The translations under genes were made by a program, and so were the position numbers. The notes under the pieces were generated by a model. That model saw nothing but the letters and a program-made list of their open reading frames with translations, ran no database searches and was not told the origin of the DNA. Source: Glandiceps talaboti (lineage: Eukaryota > Hemichordata > Enteropneusta > Spengelidae). From it: a stretch of 64,000 nucleotides of DNA. Below are positions 43,657 to 55,736 of the stretch, piece by piece. The DNA lies in assembly GCF_964340395.1 (NCBI RefSeq), contig NC_135565.1, positions 9,350,742-9,414,741 of the forward strand. Direction: 5' to 3'. Each line of letters begins with the position of its first letter. Within the stretch, counting starts at the first letter, position 1.

Positions 43657-43870
43657 TGTTTTCTATTTTATTTAGCTGTGTAAAAATAGAGACACACAAA
43701 AATTATTGGTATAAAAACACACAAGACTTTCCTTTGTAACGCCCCATTGTTTTCTATTTTATTTAGCTGTGTAAAAATAGAGACACACAAAAATTATTGA
43801 TATGAAAACACACAAGACTTTCCTTTGTAACGCCCCATTGTTTTCTATTTTACTTACATGTAGCTGTGTA
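43657..43870 (-). repeat. 91-bp tandem copies of the gene B start region
   Basis: The segment holding the 3' splice site, leader, ATG and first nine codons of gene B recurs at a 91-bp spacing. ATGs lie at 43656 (real), 43747 and 43838. The two extra ATGs read MGRYKGKSCVF(L/S)YQ and then stop, so they cannot encode the transporter. Both extra copies keep the tttttacacag acceptor. In the most upstream copy a GTAAGT arises six bases after that acceptor. Confidence 0.88.
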
Positions 43871-44029
43871 AAAATAGAGACACATATATTTCAGTCAAAA
43901 AAAACAAAAAAAATTATTGACATGGAAACACACGAAATATATTTTCAACAAGAATTGCAGCTGTTGCATAACATTTTGTATAACATATGACAGCAATACA
44001 TACTGTGATTGCTACAACCCACAAAAAAA

Positions 44030-44094
44030 CACCAGTATATTTGCTTGCTTGTGGTATTAAACTTTAATACCACAAGCAAGCAAACACACTGGTG
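44030..44094. repeat. Near-perfect 32-bp-arm hairpin with a 1-base loop
   Basis: caccagtatatttgcttgct and agcaagcaaacacactggtg are the outer parts of two inverted arms meeting at 44062. Two mismatches are present. The loop is too small for a microRNA precursor. Confidence 0.85.
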
Positions 44095-44154
44095 ATTTAA
44101 AGCAGGAAGCTACATGCAATGGCATACATGTATGTACAGTAATATTATATTGTT

Positions 44155-44385
44155 CATTATTATATAAAGCGCTTAATAGTTATTACCCCTGATATGTGAT
44201 ACATCCCTATATACTTCTTCAATTCCCTAGGGAACATGCAATCCACTGTAGCCTCCAAGAGTGCATAGGATTAAAGCATTCACATTGCAACCTCTTATCC
44301 TACCAGGTACCTAATTACAGTTGGTTCATCCGTGGTTCAAATATTGCCTATAGACCAGCCATACAAATACCAACAAATGGTAATG
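44155..44385. mobile_element. SINE-like dispersed repeat, copy 2
   Basis: attatataaagcgcttaata, attccctagggaacatgcaa, gtgcataggattaaagcatt and cgtggttcaaatattgcc match the copy at 40732. Confidence 0.6.
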
Positions 44386-44752
44386 ACAATGCTTAAACGT
44401 ACAACTCTAACCAATCCACTAACACGACTCCACAGACAATGATATTGTCCTCAAACATATATACTTAGCAATATGATCAAATATTCACTTTAATTAAGCT
44501 TTGACCAGAAAACAGGTGCAAATTGTAACTGGTATACTCAGAGCACATCTGCTGCATCCATCCCCACGTTGGGGTTCATGGATAGTACATTATGACCATA
44601 ATGTTAACTTAATAGTTCCATTACTAGCGGTGGAGCCAAACGCGATTAGTAGAAAGCTAGTTTTTGGACTCCAAATTACCATTTTGTTTCTCCTTTTTTT
44701 GTCTTATGTGGACATTATTGACATGTACATATTGACTTTCAATGGCAATAAA

Positions 44753-44786
44753 AATGAATGAATGAATGAATGAATGAATGAATGAA
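44753..44786. repeat. (AATG)n microsatellite
   Basis: Eight aatg units. Confidence 0.95.
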
Positions 44787-45422
44787 TTCTCCCCCATGTA
44801 GTTTACTGGGCCTGCCATCAAAATTATGGTAACAAGGTACATGTCAATTGTAAAAAGAAATCTATTTATTTTCAAGTTAGGTTTGATTTCTCTCCTGTTA
44901 CCATGGTTCCAAAACATTCACAAAAACACAGAATTACATGTAGCTATCTGAATAACTTGAAGTCATCACGGAAGCGTTGAATCACAAACCATTAACTCCA
45001 AGACAGTTAATAGTCATTATATTATAGCATTACCAATTCCAGTGAATTTTGTGACATCATCGCTGTACATTATTACTGATAATGTACGCCGTTATTGGGC
45101 ATCGCGGCCCCGGAACGAGCATAACAATACAAGCTTATTTGTTGTTTCTTCACACGACTAGGTATTTTTTCGAAATGTATGTTGTTACTTATGATTGTCA
45201 TTTCCACTGTTTAAAAATACAATGCATTCATGAAACAAATTTGTGTTCACAGCAGTTCATTGAAGTGTATATGTGTGTGTACGTGTACGTACGTGTGTTG
45301 CTATGATTAGTATTCAGCTTCCGGGCCGAACATGGCAGACGATGTTCAGCGCTGTGTATATTATACGTTGTTTTGCGTTTCTCGGTCTACAAATTCACTG
45401 GAATTGGCAAAACTATAAAATA

Positions 45423-45566
45423 ATAACAATAATGTACACCCTCCAAGTCCATAATGGACTCAAGCAAACTTTGCACTCCATAATGGGCTCGGCTGTCGCC
45501 TCGCCCATTATGTCGTTCAAAGTTTGCTTTCGTCCATTATGGGCTGGGAGGGCGTACATTATTGTT
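45423..45566. repeat. 144-bp foldback element
   Basis: aacaataatgtacaccctcc at the left and gggagggcgtacattattgt at the right. Inner pairs are gcaaactttg/caaagtttgc and ccataatggg/cccattatg. A second inverted pair (ccaattccagtgaa / ttcactggaattgg at 45033 and 45395) lies just outside. Confidence 0.75.
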
Positions 45567-45711
45567 TAAATATACTCAGTCATGTAGACAGACAAAATGA
45601 TGACTCATTCTCTATTACTCCCAGGACATTACTTTTGTGATTGTGAAACTAGTCATTTCGTTCTTGGAACAATATAAATATATTTTATATAAATATTCCA
45701 GCAGTATTTTT

Positions 45712-46640
45712 GTCTAGGGTGGTAAGCAGATCAAATCTACTTGAGTTCCACTCTCACTTTACCAGTGTTCCCACTCAGTGTGTTTGTTAAGGGTGGTAAG
45801 TAGGTAAAATATACTTGAGTTCCCAAGTCATTTTACCAGTGTGTTTGTTAAGGGTGGTAAGTAGGTAAACTATACTTGAGGTCCCAAGTCATTTTACCAG
45901 TGTGTTTGTTAAGGGTGGTAAGTAGGTAAAATCTACTTGAGGTCCGAAGTCATTTTACCAGTGTGTTTGTTAAGGGTGGTAAGTAGGTAAACTATACTTG
46001 AGGTCCCAAGTCATTTTACCAGTGTGTTTGTTAAGGGTGGTAAGTAGGTAAACTATACTTGAGGTCCCAAGTCATTTTACCAGTGTGTTTGTTAAGGGTG
46101 GTAAGTAGGTAAAATCTACTTGAGGTCCAAAGTCATTTTACCAGTGTGTTTGTTAAGGGTGGTAAGTAGGTAAAATATATTTGAGGTCCAAAGTCATTTT
46201 ACCAGTGTGTTTGTTAAGGGTGGTAAGTAGGTAAAATCTACTTGAGTTCCCAAGTCATTTTACCAGTGTGTTTGTTAAGGGTGGTAAGTAGGTAAAATCT
46301 ACTTGAGGTCCAAAGTCATTTTACCAGTGTGTTTGTTAAGGGTGGTAAGTAGGTAAAATATATTTGAGGTCCAAAGTCATTTTACCAGTGTGTTTGTTAA
46401 GGGTGGTAAGTAGGTAAAATATACTTGAGTTCCCAAGTCATTTCACCAGTGTGTTTGTTAAGGGTGGTAAGTAGGTAAAATCTACTTGAGTTCCCAAGTC
46501 ATTTTACCAGTGTGTTTGTTAAGGGTGGTAAGTAGGTAAAATCTACTTGAGTTCCCAAGTCATTTTACCAGTGTGTTTGTTAAGGGTGGTAATTAGGTAA
46601 ACTCTACTTGAGTTCCCCAGTCATTCTACCAGGGTTCCCC
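45712..46640. repeat. 61-bp minisatellite, about 15 copies
   Basis: The unit contains ttgttaagggtggtaagtag, gtaaaatctacttgag and gtcattttaccagtg. Every unit has a plus-strand GGTAAGT. Confidence 0.96.
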
Positions 46641-47957
46641 ACCAAAATAGTGGTATAATGTATTGGAAACTGTGTCAGTTTCACCATACTCACCTTTCTG
46701 TTACCTTGCTTCCCCAACCCTATCACAAACACTGTCCTAGTGTATGCTAAAATGGGTTTGTCACAACAACATTCATATTCAATAGTTCATTGTAGAATAC
46801 CCTTGATCATTAGTCCGTCTGTGATAGAGGGGCTGTGTCCCAACAATACCCACAAGATGCTGTCAAAACTTTGAGATTCATAACTAACTAACAATGTCAT
46901 AAACCTGACTGACAGCCAGTCAATTGTTAACTACACAATAAATCTATGAATGTCCTGGTCCAAAATAATTGCACAGTTAGCCATTTTATAACATTCCTCC
47001 CAGGATATTGCGAAATCCACAAGAAGATTCAATTTTAAGTTAACCCTCTTCATGTCAAGTGCATGAAAAAGGTAATGTCATGGAATTGATGGTTTCCATG
47101 GTAATGGCAATGACAGGATTAGGGTTACAGAATATTCTGAAATGACCAAATAAATTTGTACCATAAAATGATACATCTGAATCTATGGATTGTTTCTTCA
47201 TTTACGCACAGACTTGTATGTGATTAACACGTGACTTCGTCCTGCCATTGTTGTAACTGAGTTACAACTTACACTTACAGATCATGCTCCTGCAAACGGA
47301 GATGGCGACAGCTGGGACTCGACTCGTTTGTAACCTTGGACCTTGAACAGACTCAATCTACTATCTAGAGACAATGTCCCGTACTCCGTCTACCAGTAAG
47401 ACTACAAGTGACTGTGATGTGATCTGACAAAGTTCGTGTTTCTCATTGGTTTTTACCAATCCTGACGAACACTTACTGTGTGATCTACGATTTCAAACAC
47501 GAAATGACCTTGAACATTCGTTTGTACTTTCGCAACATATCATGCCTAATGCAATTAACAATGATATAATTATTAAATAGCTTTGACCACCATTGCATTA
47601 ATTAAATCTGTATACCTGTTCACGTTGTTATAATGGCAATAATAATTTTACCTAGAAGAAGTGGACGTGCAGATTCACAATCTCTGTATTTTACGTGGCC
47701 AACATAAACCATGCAAAAGACGGGCGTACGAAAATTCGGAAATGTGGTTCGAGACTGCGATCACCTCAAATAATAAAATTATGATACAAGACACAAAATA
47801 GATAGACATCGTATACGTACCAATTTTACCCGTAAAAACTGGACGAATTGTTCCTTTTGGTCGTGATTTTCTAAATCTTCTGGAATTTTCTTTAGCGCCT
47901 AATTATCGAACTACAGGCCCTACGAAAGCGACAATTTTTGCAACCGGAACGAAAATT

Positions 47958-47985
47958 TGCACTCCACACTTCACACTGTGCACAC
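47958..47985. promoter_or_regulatory. Pair of metal-response-element cores upstream of gene B
   Basis: TGCACTC (47958-47964) and TGCACAC (47979-47985) both fit the MTF-1 core TGCRCNC and are 21 bp apart. ZnT1 genes are known MTF-1 targets. The distance to the ATG is 4.3 kb, and single cores are common by chance, so this is only suggestive. Confidence 0.25.
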
Positions 47986-48720
47986 GACGCATTTAAGTTT
48001 CTTTGTCATGAACATTCATACATTAGACTGTTCGATAGATGACAAATTTCCCTAAACATGGTATAGTTTCTTTTCAAAAATAGTTTCCCCAACACCAATT
48101 CGTTTGAACTGAATCAAAATTATCTCGAACCATGAGGATTTACAATGAAATATATCAGCTGGTTACATTTGTTGTCGTCGACATGCGCAGAAGTCAATGA
48201 CCTGAATATTGCAAGAGGTCACCACTAGGGGTCCTCTGGGTACGAGGTGTCACGCGCAATCGACGTGTTTTTTTTTAGCAAAGTGCTTTTTACAACAAAA
48301 CGACGTATTCTCTCCCCCCCCCCCCCCATGGCTATGGTATTATAAATGACAACCGCGTTGTAATATATGTAATACTAATAGGCGAACAATGAACAAATGT
48401 TACTTTTAAGAAGTCTTCGGATGGGTCATTGTCGGGTCGGGGGGGGGGGGGGGTCATCGTTTTTTCACAAATCGGTCAAATTTACATTATATGTTTAATC
48501 TTTGAAATTGAATAACTCGAGAACGGATGGACGAAATTTGATGGGGGTAAGCACTGTTGTGCTTGGAATTTAGTTTTCTTTAGAATAATTCATAGAAAAA
48601 TGTGGTGAAATGAATTCATAAATTTCACCAGAACACCCTACCTTGGGGAGGACCGTAAGTTATATTACTAGTATATTAAAAAATTAAATGAGACTTACCT
48701 GGAAGTCGAAATTTGATAGG

Positions 48721-48802
48721 AATTCTACCGAACCATGGAGTAGTACGAAGGGATCAGTATTACACGTGATCCGTAGTACCTACGGAATGGTGAGGTAGAA
48801 TG
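48721..48802. repeat. Imperfect hairpin
   Basis: attctaccgaaccat at the left pairs with atggtgaggtagaat at the right. gggatca/tgatcc and gtagtac pairs lie toward the middle. A CAG|gtaagt-like donor on the minus strand is at 48704, close by. Confidence 0.5.
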
Positions 48803-49028
48803 GAAATTACGAAGGTCACATTTTATATTGACTCATATTTTATCTAATTTTGCAATGTTTTGTGTTTTTTGGCACGGCACCACCGCTGCCACCTGGTCCA
48901 AATCCTACTGCTGCATCATCCCACAAAATGCATCACGAAGGTCAACTCAAGTAAAAATACCGAGGTAAAATAACAATGAACGATTAGCAGACATCTAAAT
49001 CGGATTTTAATCAGATTGGCTGGAATTC

Positions 49029-49066
49029 ACATCACACCACTAAAAAATTATTTAAGTGGTGTGAGA
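49029..49066. repeat. Short hairpin
   Basis: atcacaccact and agtggtgtga arms flank an A/T loop. Confidence 0.6.
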
Positions 49067-49654
49067 TAAGAGGCACTTCTTATGACTTGGTCAGAAAACT
49101 GCAATATCATGTTCATCTTTTTATGTATATATGTATATTTATAACTTCATCCACAACTTCCGTCCAATCACGTATCTTTCAGAGCAATGGCGTGTAAGAT
49201 TCTCATTTAGTTAACAATTTGAAAGGTTTTACATATTTCTGTCGTGCCCAAAGATGACAGTACAATATAAATGCATGCATGTCTTGATCTATGGTTGTTA
49301 GGATAACTTAATCATGGAGTATACTTATGATGACTTAACTTGAACTTCATATTTCGGATACCTGCACTCTCGTTTTAAGATAAGATTGGGCAAGCTGAAA
49401 GGTATAGCTAGGAGGATGGGAGTGTTATTAAGCCTCTATAGCGTATTGAGTACTGTAACTTTCATTTGTTGAGAAGATATGTCTTTGAGCACTTTGTTGC
49501 TGCACGTATACGAGTAGAACAGTAAATTAACGTTAACAGATCAATAACTTGGACCGTGTCTCGTCGTCGGGTGTCACTTTGTTCGTCACGATCCAACGTA
49601 ACTGTACCTCTCGTAGAATTTCCCCTAAGATAACTCCCCTAGATATTTGTTTAT

Positions 49655-49664
49655 TTATTTATTT

Positions 49665-49756
<92 letters not shown>

Positions 49757-49795
49757 GTTTATTCATTTATTTGTTTATTTATTTGTCACACTTAC
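49655..49795. repeat. (TTAG)n microsatellite
   Basis: About 24 uninterrupted gtta units bounded by ttta repeats. Confidence 0.97.
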
Positions 49796-50261
49796 AAAAA
49801 GATGAAAGACATTACACGTCATCACCCACAAATGATATTGCACATATAAAAGTTACAAATGAAGTATCAACATAAAGTATGAAGGGCTCTTTTGTTTAAT
49901 TTATCGCCGGCGATTTCGATGGTCTCATTCAGTGATTTTGTAAAAAAAGAAAAAAAAGAAATCAAATTGTGATTGTATAAATCTTAAACCGACAGATGGT
50001 AAAGTGTTAGATATACGTTGTGCATGTTGTCCGCGGATCCGGTAGTGTTGTATGATTATTGTTGTGTGGCTAGGGGGTACGAAAATGTAGTTTTCATAGA
50101 TTACAGCAATAGTAGTTTTGTAATATTAATAAAACCTCGGGTCTGTGCTCCGAAGGTTGCTGAACAAAGCCGAAGGCACACAACGTAATATAACGTTCTC
50201 GATTGCATCTTTAATTTGGTGTAAAGCGACCTTCGGTCTATTGTAATAAAATAAAGCCCGA

Positions 50262-50627
50262 AGGTCTATATATGTAAATTAAAGGAGGGCATGACAATAT
50301 TGAATTATATAGTATAGATAGTGAAGTTAAATTCAAATTTATGATATTCAATTTGTTAGACTAATTATTATTAGTTAGAGTTATTATCAGTTTTTAAAGA
50401 ATGTAATTAGAAAAGTTGAACAACCTTTTCCATGTAAATTAAAGGGAAGCATGACAATGGATATTTGAATTATCTATTCGCCTGCAGACTCATCCTCAAT
50501 TCTAATTTGCATATCAATGACCAGGGCCGCAGTCTGACCAAATTGCCGGGGGGGGGGGGGCAGAACTTTGTTTTGGTGCAATCATGTGTTTAAAATTTAG
50601 AAAGGTTGCTAATTTACATAAATTTGC
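50262..50627. repeat. Segmental duplication 2, block B, first copy
   Basis: ttagttagagttattatcag, aaaagttgaacaacctttt and ctaatttgcatatcaatgac, with a G run at 50548-50560. Repeated at 51296-51668. Confidence 0.93.
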
Positions 50628-51294
50628 CTCCGTCAAGGCCTCCCAGCAAATCTAACAAGTATTTTTGAGACAAATTCCAATGTGCTTCAACCATACCACG
50701 TCACCAACATTCCGTAATACAAATATGGTTAACAAACACGTTGTTTACAACAAAATTCACTGTCATATCCTTGACCTGACCAATTTCTCTGTCTCATTAA
50801 TCAATGACAAATTGACCTTACATGTGTCTTCTTGCCATTGCAAAATAATATTTACTTGACAAATTATTTACAATGTGTGACTCGTAACACTCTTCAAATG
50901 AAGAAGACTTTCAAGACTTTGCACTTTCCCACACAAAGATTTTTTAAAATTCGCTACACTGCAAAAAGTTACAATTTTTAAAGTGGACAGAGTGTACAAT
51001 AGAGAGACATATTAGCGAGGAGTCAGTGTAAGTACATAACAGTCACTTTTGACTTTAGTGAACCATCAATTCAAAGCGCGTGTGCTAGGAATCATCACGT
51101 AAATAACGACTTTAAATAACATCGCTATGTATTTAAAAATTTGCATTGTCTCCTTAAAAGTGTCGGGGGGGGGGGGGGGGCAGCAGCAGGCTGCGATGCT
51201 GAATCGACACCGCCTAATAAATAGTCAACACATCAAAAAGTAGGCAACGCCTCTGCATTGCGCCCTCTTGCGACATCGTCTGCAATGAATAACT
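50627..51294. repeat. Segmental duplication 2, block A, first copy
   Basis: cctccgtcaagg, caaattccaatgtgcttcaa, agtggacagagtgtacaata and aagtaggcaacgcctctgca. Repeated at 52707-53352. Confidence 0.93.
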
Positions 51295-51295
51295 T

Positions 51296-51668
51296 GGTCT
51301 ATGTAAATTAAAGGAAGGCGTTGACAATATTGAATTCTCTAGTATAGATAGTGAAGTTAAATTCAAATTTATGATATTAAATTAGTTAGACTAATTATTA
51401 TTAGTTAGAGTTATTATCAGTTTTTAAAGAATGTAATTAGAAAAGTTGAACAACCTTTTCTATGTAAATTAAAGGGAAGCATGACAATGTATATTTGAAT
51501 TATCTATTCGCCTGCTGACTCATCCTCAATTCTAATTTGCATATCAATGACCAGGGCCGTAGCCTGACCAAATTGCTAGTGGGAGAGGGGGGGGGGGGGG
51601 GGCAGAACATTTTTTGGTGCAATCATGCTTTTAAAATTTAGAAAGGTTGCTAATTTATATAAATTTGC
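51296..51668. repeat. Segmental duplication 2, block B, second copy
   Basis: Matches 50262-50627. The G run here is 51587-51602. It is followed by segment X. Confidence 0.93.
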
Positions 51669-52706
51669 ATGCAATTGAAATTATATCCAATTTAGTGTAC
51701 GCAATTACATATCACGTGTAATGTCGGTTAAAGCTGTTAAAAGTAGCTTCCGAAAAGATGTCACATTCGATTCAAAGTGAAAAAACAAATTGGATGATGC
51801 TTTCTCAAATAAGTAACACAATATAGGAACCCTCTGCTTTACCCAACCATTTGCCCTACAGTCTGTGCAGGTACAACGGGAAGTACATCTAACATTTTGA
51901 ACAGATTTTTTTTTCTGCCCATTCCCAAAACTTGTATGTCGGAACCCAAGGTGAAGTCAGTGGATTCTCATTCTCATTCTCATTCTCATTATCATTATCA
52001 GTATAATGAAAATGGTGAAATTTGGATTTTGATGTCGAAGGCACAGCTCTGTTTACAAATTCATAGCCATTCTTAAAGACTTTCCATAGCAAATTGTCGC
52101 TTCAAAATGATTGCGGAATAACGCTAGTGTCAGTGCAATGAGATAATTATATGAAATTTAACAACATTTCAACCAAAAAGACAACGTCGAACACAACTGA
52201 AAGTGGATCTTCAATGGATGGATTTTAAACTGTGTACCGAGTATAACAGTTAAAAATTTCTCCAGTTTGTTTTTCTAGAATACACTTCCTCTGGAGTTGG
52301 AATGTATTTCGTATTTCTGTCTGTTTTCTGACAAATGTCAAATAGTCTGCTTGACACGACATCGGTTTTATTTTTTGAGTTTCACTCTCTGGCATTATTG
52401 CGACTTGCTGTTTTGTTACCGACTTGTCTTTGGTGGTGTAGTTATTAACCAAATCCAAGGGTAAACTCAACGCACTCAGACCGTCTCAGAGATACCAAAA
52501 TTTGATGAGGACACACATGCTGTGGAAAAACTCACAAAGGACTCAAAATATTACTTTTGGATCGAATGACATATACGCTTTGCAGCAATAGGAGATATTC
52601 AATCGAACTCCTCAATTTAGTTACAGCCAGGAATCAAAGTTCCTTGGGATGTCCTTGTCTCTATCTGTGTGAAGTTCTGCTCACGGAGAACATTCAAATC
52701 TGTGTT
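51669..52706 (-). other. Segment X of the 50-53 kb duplication, with two unrecognised minus-strand open stretches
   Basis: About 1.04 kb is present in one duplicate and absent from the other. It has minus-strand open stretches at 52470-52225 (LVNNYTTKDKSVTKQQVAIM...) and 52092-51889. The latter contains an Asn-Glu repeat coded by a (CATTCT)n run. There are no clear start, splice or family signals. It may be an old element or exon remnant. Confidence 0.3.
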
Positions 52707-53352
52707 CCTCCGTCAAGCCCTCCCAGCAAATCTAACAAGTATTTTTGAGACAAATTCCAATGTGCTTCAACCATACCACGTCACCAACATTCCGTAATAC
52801 AAATATGGTTAACAAACACGTTGTTTACAACAAAATTCACTCTCATGTCCTTGACCTGACCTATTTCTCTGTCTAATTAATCAATGTGACCTTACACACG
52901 TCTTCTTGCCATTGCACTTGACACAGTTATTTACAACGTGTGACTCGTAACACTCTTCAAATGAAGGAGACTTTCAAGACTTTGCACTTTCCCACACAAA
53001 GATTTTTTAAATTCGCTACACTGCAAAAAGTTACAATTTTTAAAGTGGACAGAGTGTACAATAGAGAGACATATTAGCGAGGAGTCAGTGTAAGTACATA
53101 ACAGTCACTTTTGACTTTAGTGAACCATCAATTCAAAGCGCGTGTGCTTGGAATAGTCACGTGAATAACGACTTTAATAACATGGTTATGTATTTGAAAA
53201 TTTGCATTGTCTCCTTAAAAATCTCGGGGGCAGCAGGCTACGATACTGAATCGACACCGCCTAATAAATAGTCAACACATCAAAAAGTAGGCAACGCCTC
53301 TGCATTGCGCCCTCTTGCGACATTAGAAGTTTTGTCTTCGTCTGCAATGAAT
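52707..53352. repeat. Segmental duplication 2, block A, second copy
   Basis: Matches 50627-51294. It has ggggg where the first copy has 16 G, and an extra 18-bp piece (ttagaagttttgtctt) near the end. Confidence 0.93.
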
Positions 53353-54105
53353 AACTATACACTTTTGGCTAATATTACACGCTGTACTTCGTCTACATTT
53401 TATATTAAAAAGGTCTCTATACGATTATGTAACATGTTTAGTATATAATTGACCACAAAATTCCACATAGGTTTATGCTTTGGTAAATTATGACCCCATC
53501 TCTCCTTGGTCTGTAAGATACGCCGGCGGGGCGCCCTCACACATCGGTCAACCCTCCCAGGTGAGAACGGAACGACACGGTGTATATTACTCTGTCTAGC
53601 CTCCACTTTGATTTATGAGTTTGAATATATTACACAAAGTATCAGTATTATTACAGAGGTGGGCAAATTCCATGGTATACCAAGTAATTTTGACGGGGAG
53701 TTTTGTTAAGACCATTAGCAGAAATTGACAACATTTTCACGTCAATTGTTTCGAGAAAATTCGACACAACTTCGGCAGCTAGTCGAGTGTTGCGACCGAG
53801 ACAGTTTGTGTTGATCACACTTTAACAGCTTCACTTTTTTCACCCGATTTTTCATACGAACGATGACAACGTTTACGTGTCAGTACTAAAGAAAACTTTC
53901 AGATTGTGGACAAGAGAGTCTACAGATATCTGTGCGATAACAGAACTTGTCCGAATAAAGTTGTAACTTCTGCGATACCTGTAGCTATCCAGCTTGTGCA
54001 GCGAGTCAGTGATATATCTGTTTTGTCTTTCATGCGAATGTGATAGCTGCCGCATTGTATACCCGTTTTAGTTTGTGGTTTCCCAAATATTTTCTTGCCA
54101 AATGA

Positions 54106-54182
<77 letters not shown>

Positions 54183-54183
54183 G

Positions 54184-54219
<36 letters not shown>

Positions 54220-55640
54220 CCAATCAGCTCTGGCTGTAACGTTCGTTGTGAGTTGACCCACGGGTTTCAATGTTTGTGAGGAGCCTTTCCGTAGTGTTAC
54301 AGTGTTAGCTAACGTTGATATCGGAACGAAAGAAAGCTAAAAAAAACAAACCAGCAAACGAAAACCGCAACGAGCACAACAGTTATTGCAGCTATATGAC
54401 AGTACACATGGTCATGGATGGCGCCCGGGGATGGAGCCCTCTATATTGCATACAAGTACAATCGACCACTTCGTTTTTGTTGTTTTTCGAAGTTGTTAGT
54501 GGACTCATAACGGTTACTTTCTATTTTAGCCAATCACTTAGTCTTGAAACTAGTAAGATTACGACAGAGAACCAATCGAGAGCCCGCCGTGGCATGTGTT
54601 GAAAGCGTGGTCCACGAATAAATTATTATTTACGTTCTGAGCATGCGCTCACTTCATATGCATGAAGTAATAAATTATGATAATATGAACTTATACTTTA
54701 TAGCCTCGTGATCAGATATAGGGGATTTGGAAGTACATTTGGTGTGGCTCTTTCAATTTCTGCTAAAAATGGCGTGATATAAGATTTCTGATGGCTATTA
54801 CAGCTGAATATGTACTGGTGTTGGTCTGGAGATGGTGTGCATACTTGTGATGCAGTAATTCTTGAGAGCTGCTGCATGGAAATGTGATAAAACTTCACTG
54901 GGAAAACTTGTGAAAATTTGAACTGGTTCAAGATGGCACCATCTGCGCATGATCATCAATGAAGGCTAGGCGGTGACCATCTTGCAGACAGTAATTTGGG
55001 ACTCGATTCTGGCATTGTCCTTTCCTTCAAGACTTTCAAAATCGAGTTGGTCCGTCTGCAAGTAGAACTAGATTGACCTGTCTGACTGCTTCTCTGTGGT
55101 GGAGTCGCGTACCGATCGAATCATATATGAACTCGGGGTTGATGGACATTGTGGAAAACCATATTGAAATTTTGATGACATCTCTCTACTTAAATTGCAT
55201 AAGGATTATGTAGGTATTTTAACTTATTGGCTGTTTAACCTCTGGGCACTGTACTCCTTACAGGGCTCCTGAGCACATAGTGTACATTATGTAATTTCTG
55301 TGTGCAATGACGGAGTCAGGTGACTGTCAATTTAATTTCTGAGCTTTGAAGTTGAGTAATGTCGTCAAAATTTGAAATGTTTAAATTGGATTGTCATAAA
55401 AAATTGGCTATATTTGAAAAACAAAAAAACCCTAAAAATTTGAAAGGTCAATTTGATTGACATGCCTTCAAAGTACTGTATTAATGTAACCACTTTCACT
55501 CCTACTTTCCCAATTGGATTGTGAGGATGATAGCAAATTTGCATATGATTTACATATCAATGCATGGTAATTTTAGTACTGTTTTGCATAATGATCAGCA
55601 TATATTAGTATACATGTCCTCAGCATTGAACCCTCTACCA
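53353..55640. other. Intergenic
   Basis: 53500-53600 shares ggcgccctca.acatcgg with the window start, probably a dispersed repeat. (CAAT)n lies at 54108. No gene supported. Confidence 0.35.
54108..54222. repeat. (CAAT)n microsatellite
   Basis: About 28 caat units with two single-base changes. Confidence 0.97.
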
Positions 55641-55644
55641 CTCT

Positions 55645-55705
55645 GACATTTTTAGCACACCTGAACTGAAGGATCTGAATAGTGCTATAGGCATGGCAAA
55701 GTGTC

Positions 55706-55736
<31 letters not shown>

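Larger units (their letters stand above)
46641..50261. other. Region upstream of gene B
   Basis: May contain a non-coding first exon and promoter of gene B. Features seen are the MRE pair, a CAG|gtaagt-like donor at 48704 (minus), hairpins, C and G runs at 48314-48327 and 48439-48453, and the (TTAG)n run. No coding exon was recognised. Confidence 0.35.

Noticed and set aside
44030-44094. microRNA precursor
   Set aside because: A one-base centre leaves no terminal loop, and the arms are almost fully paired.
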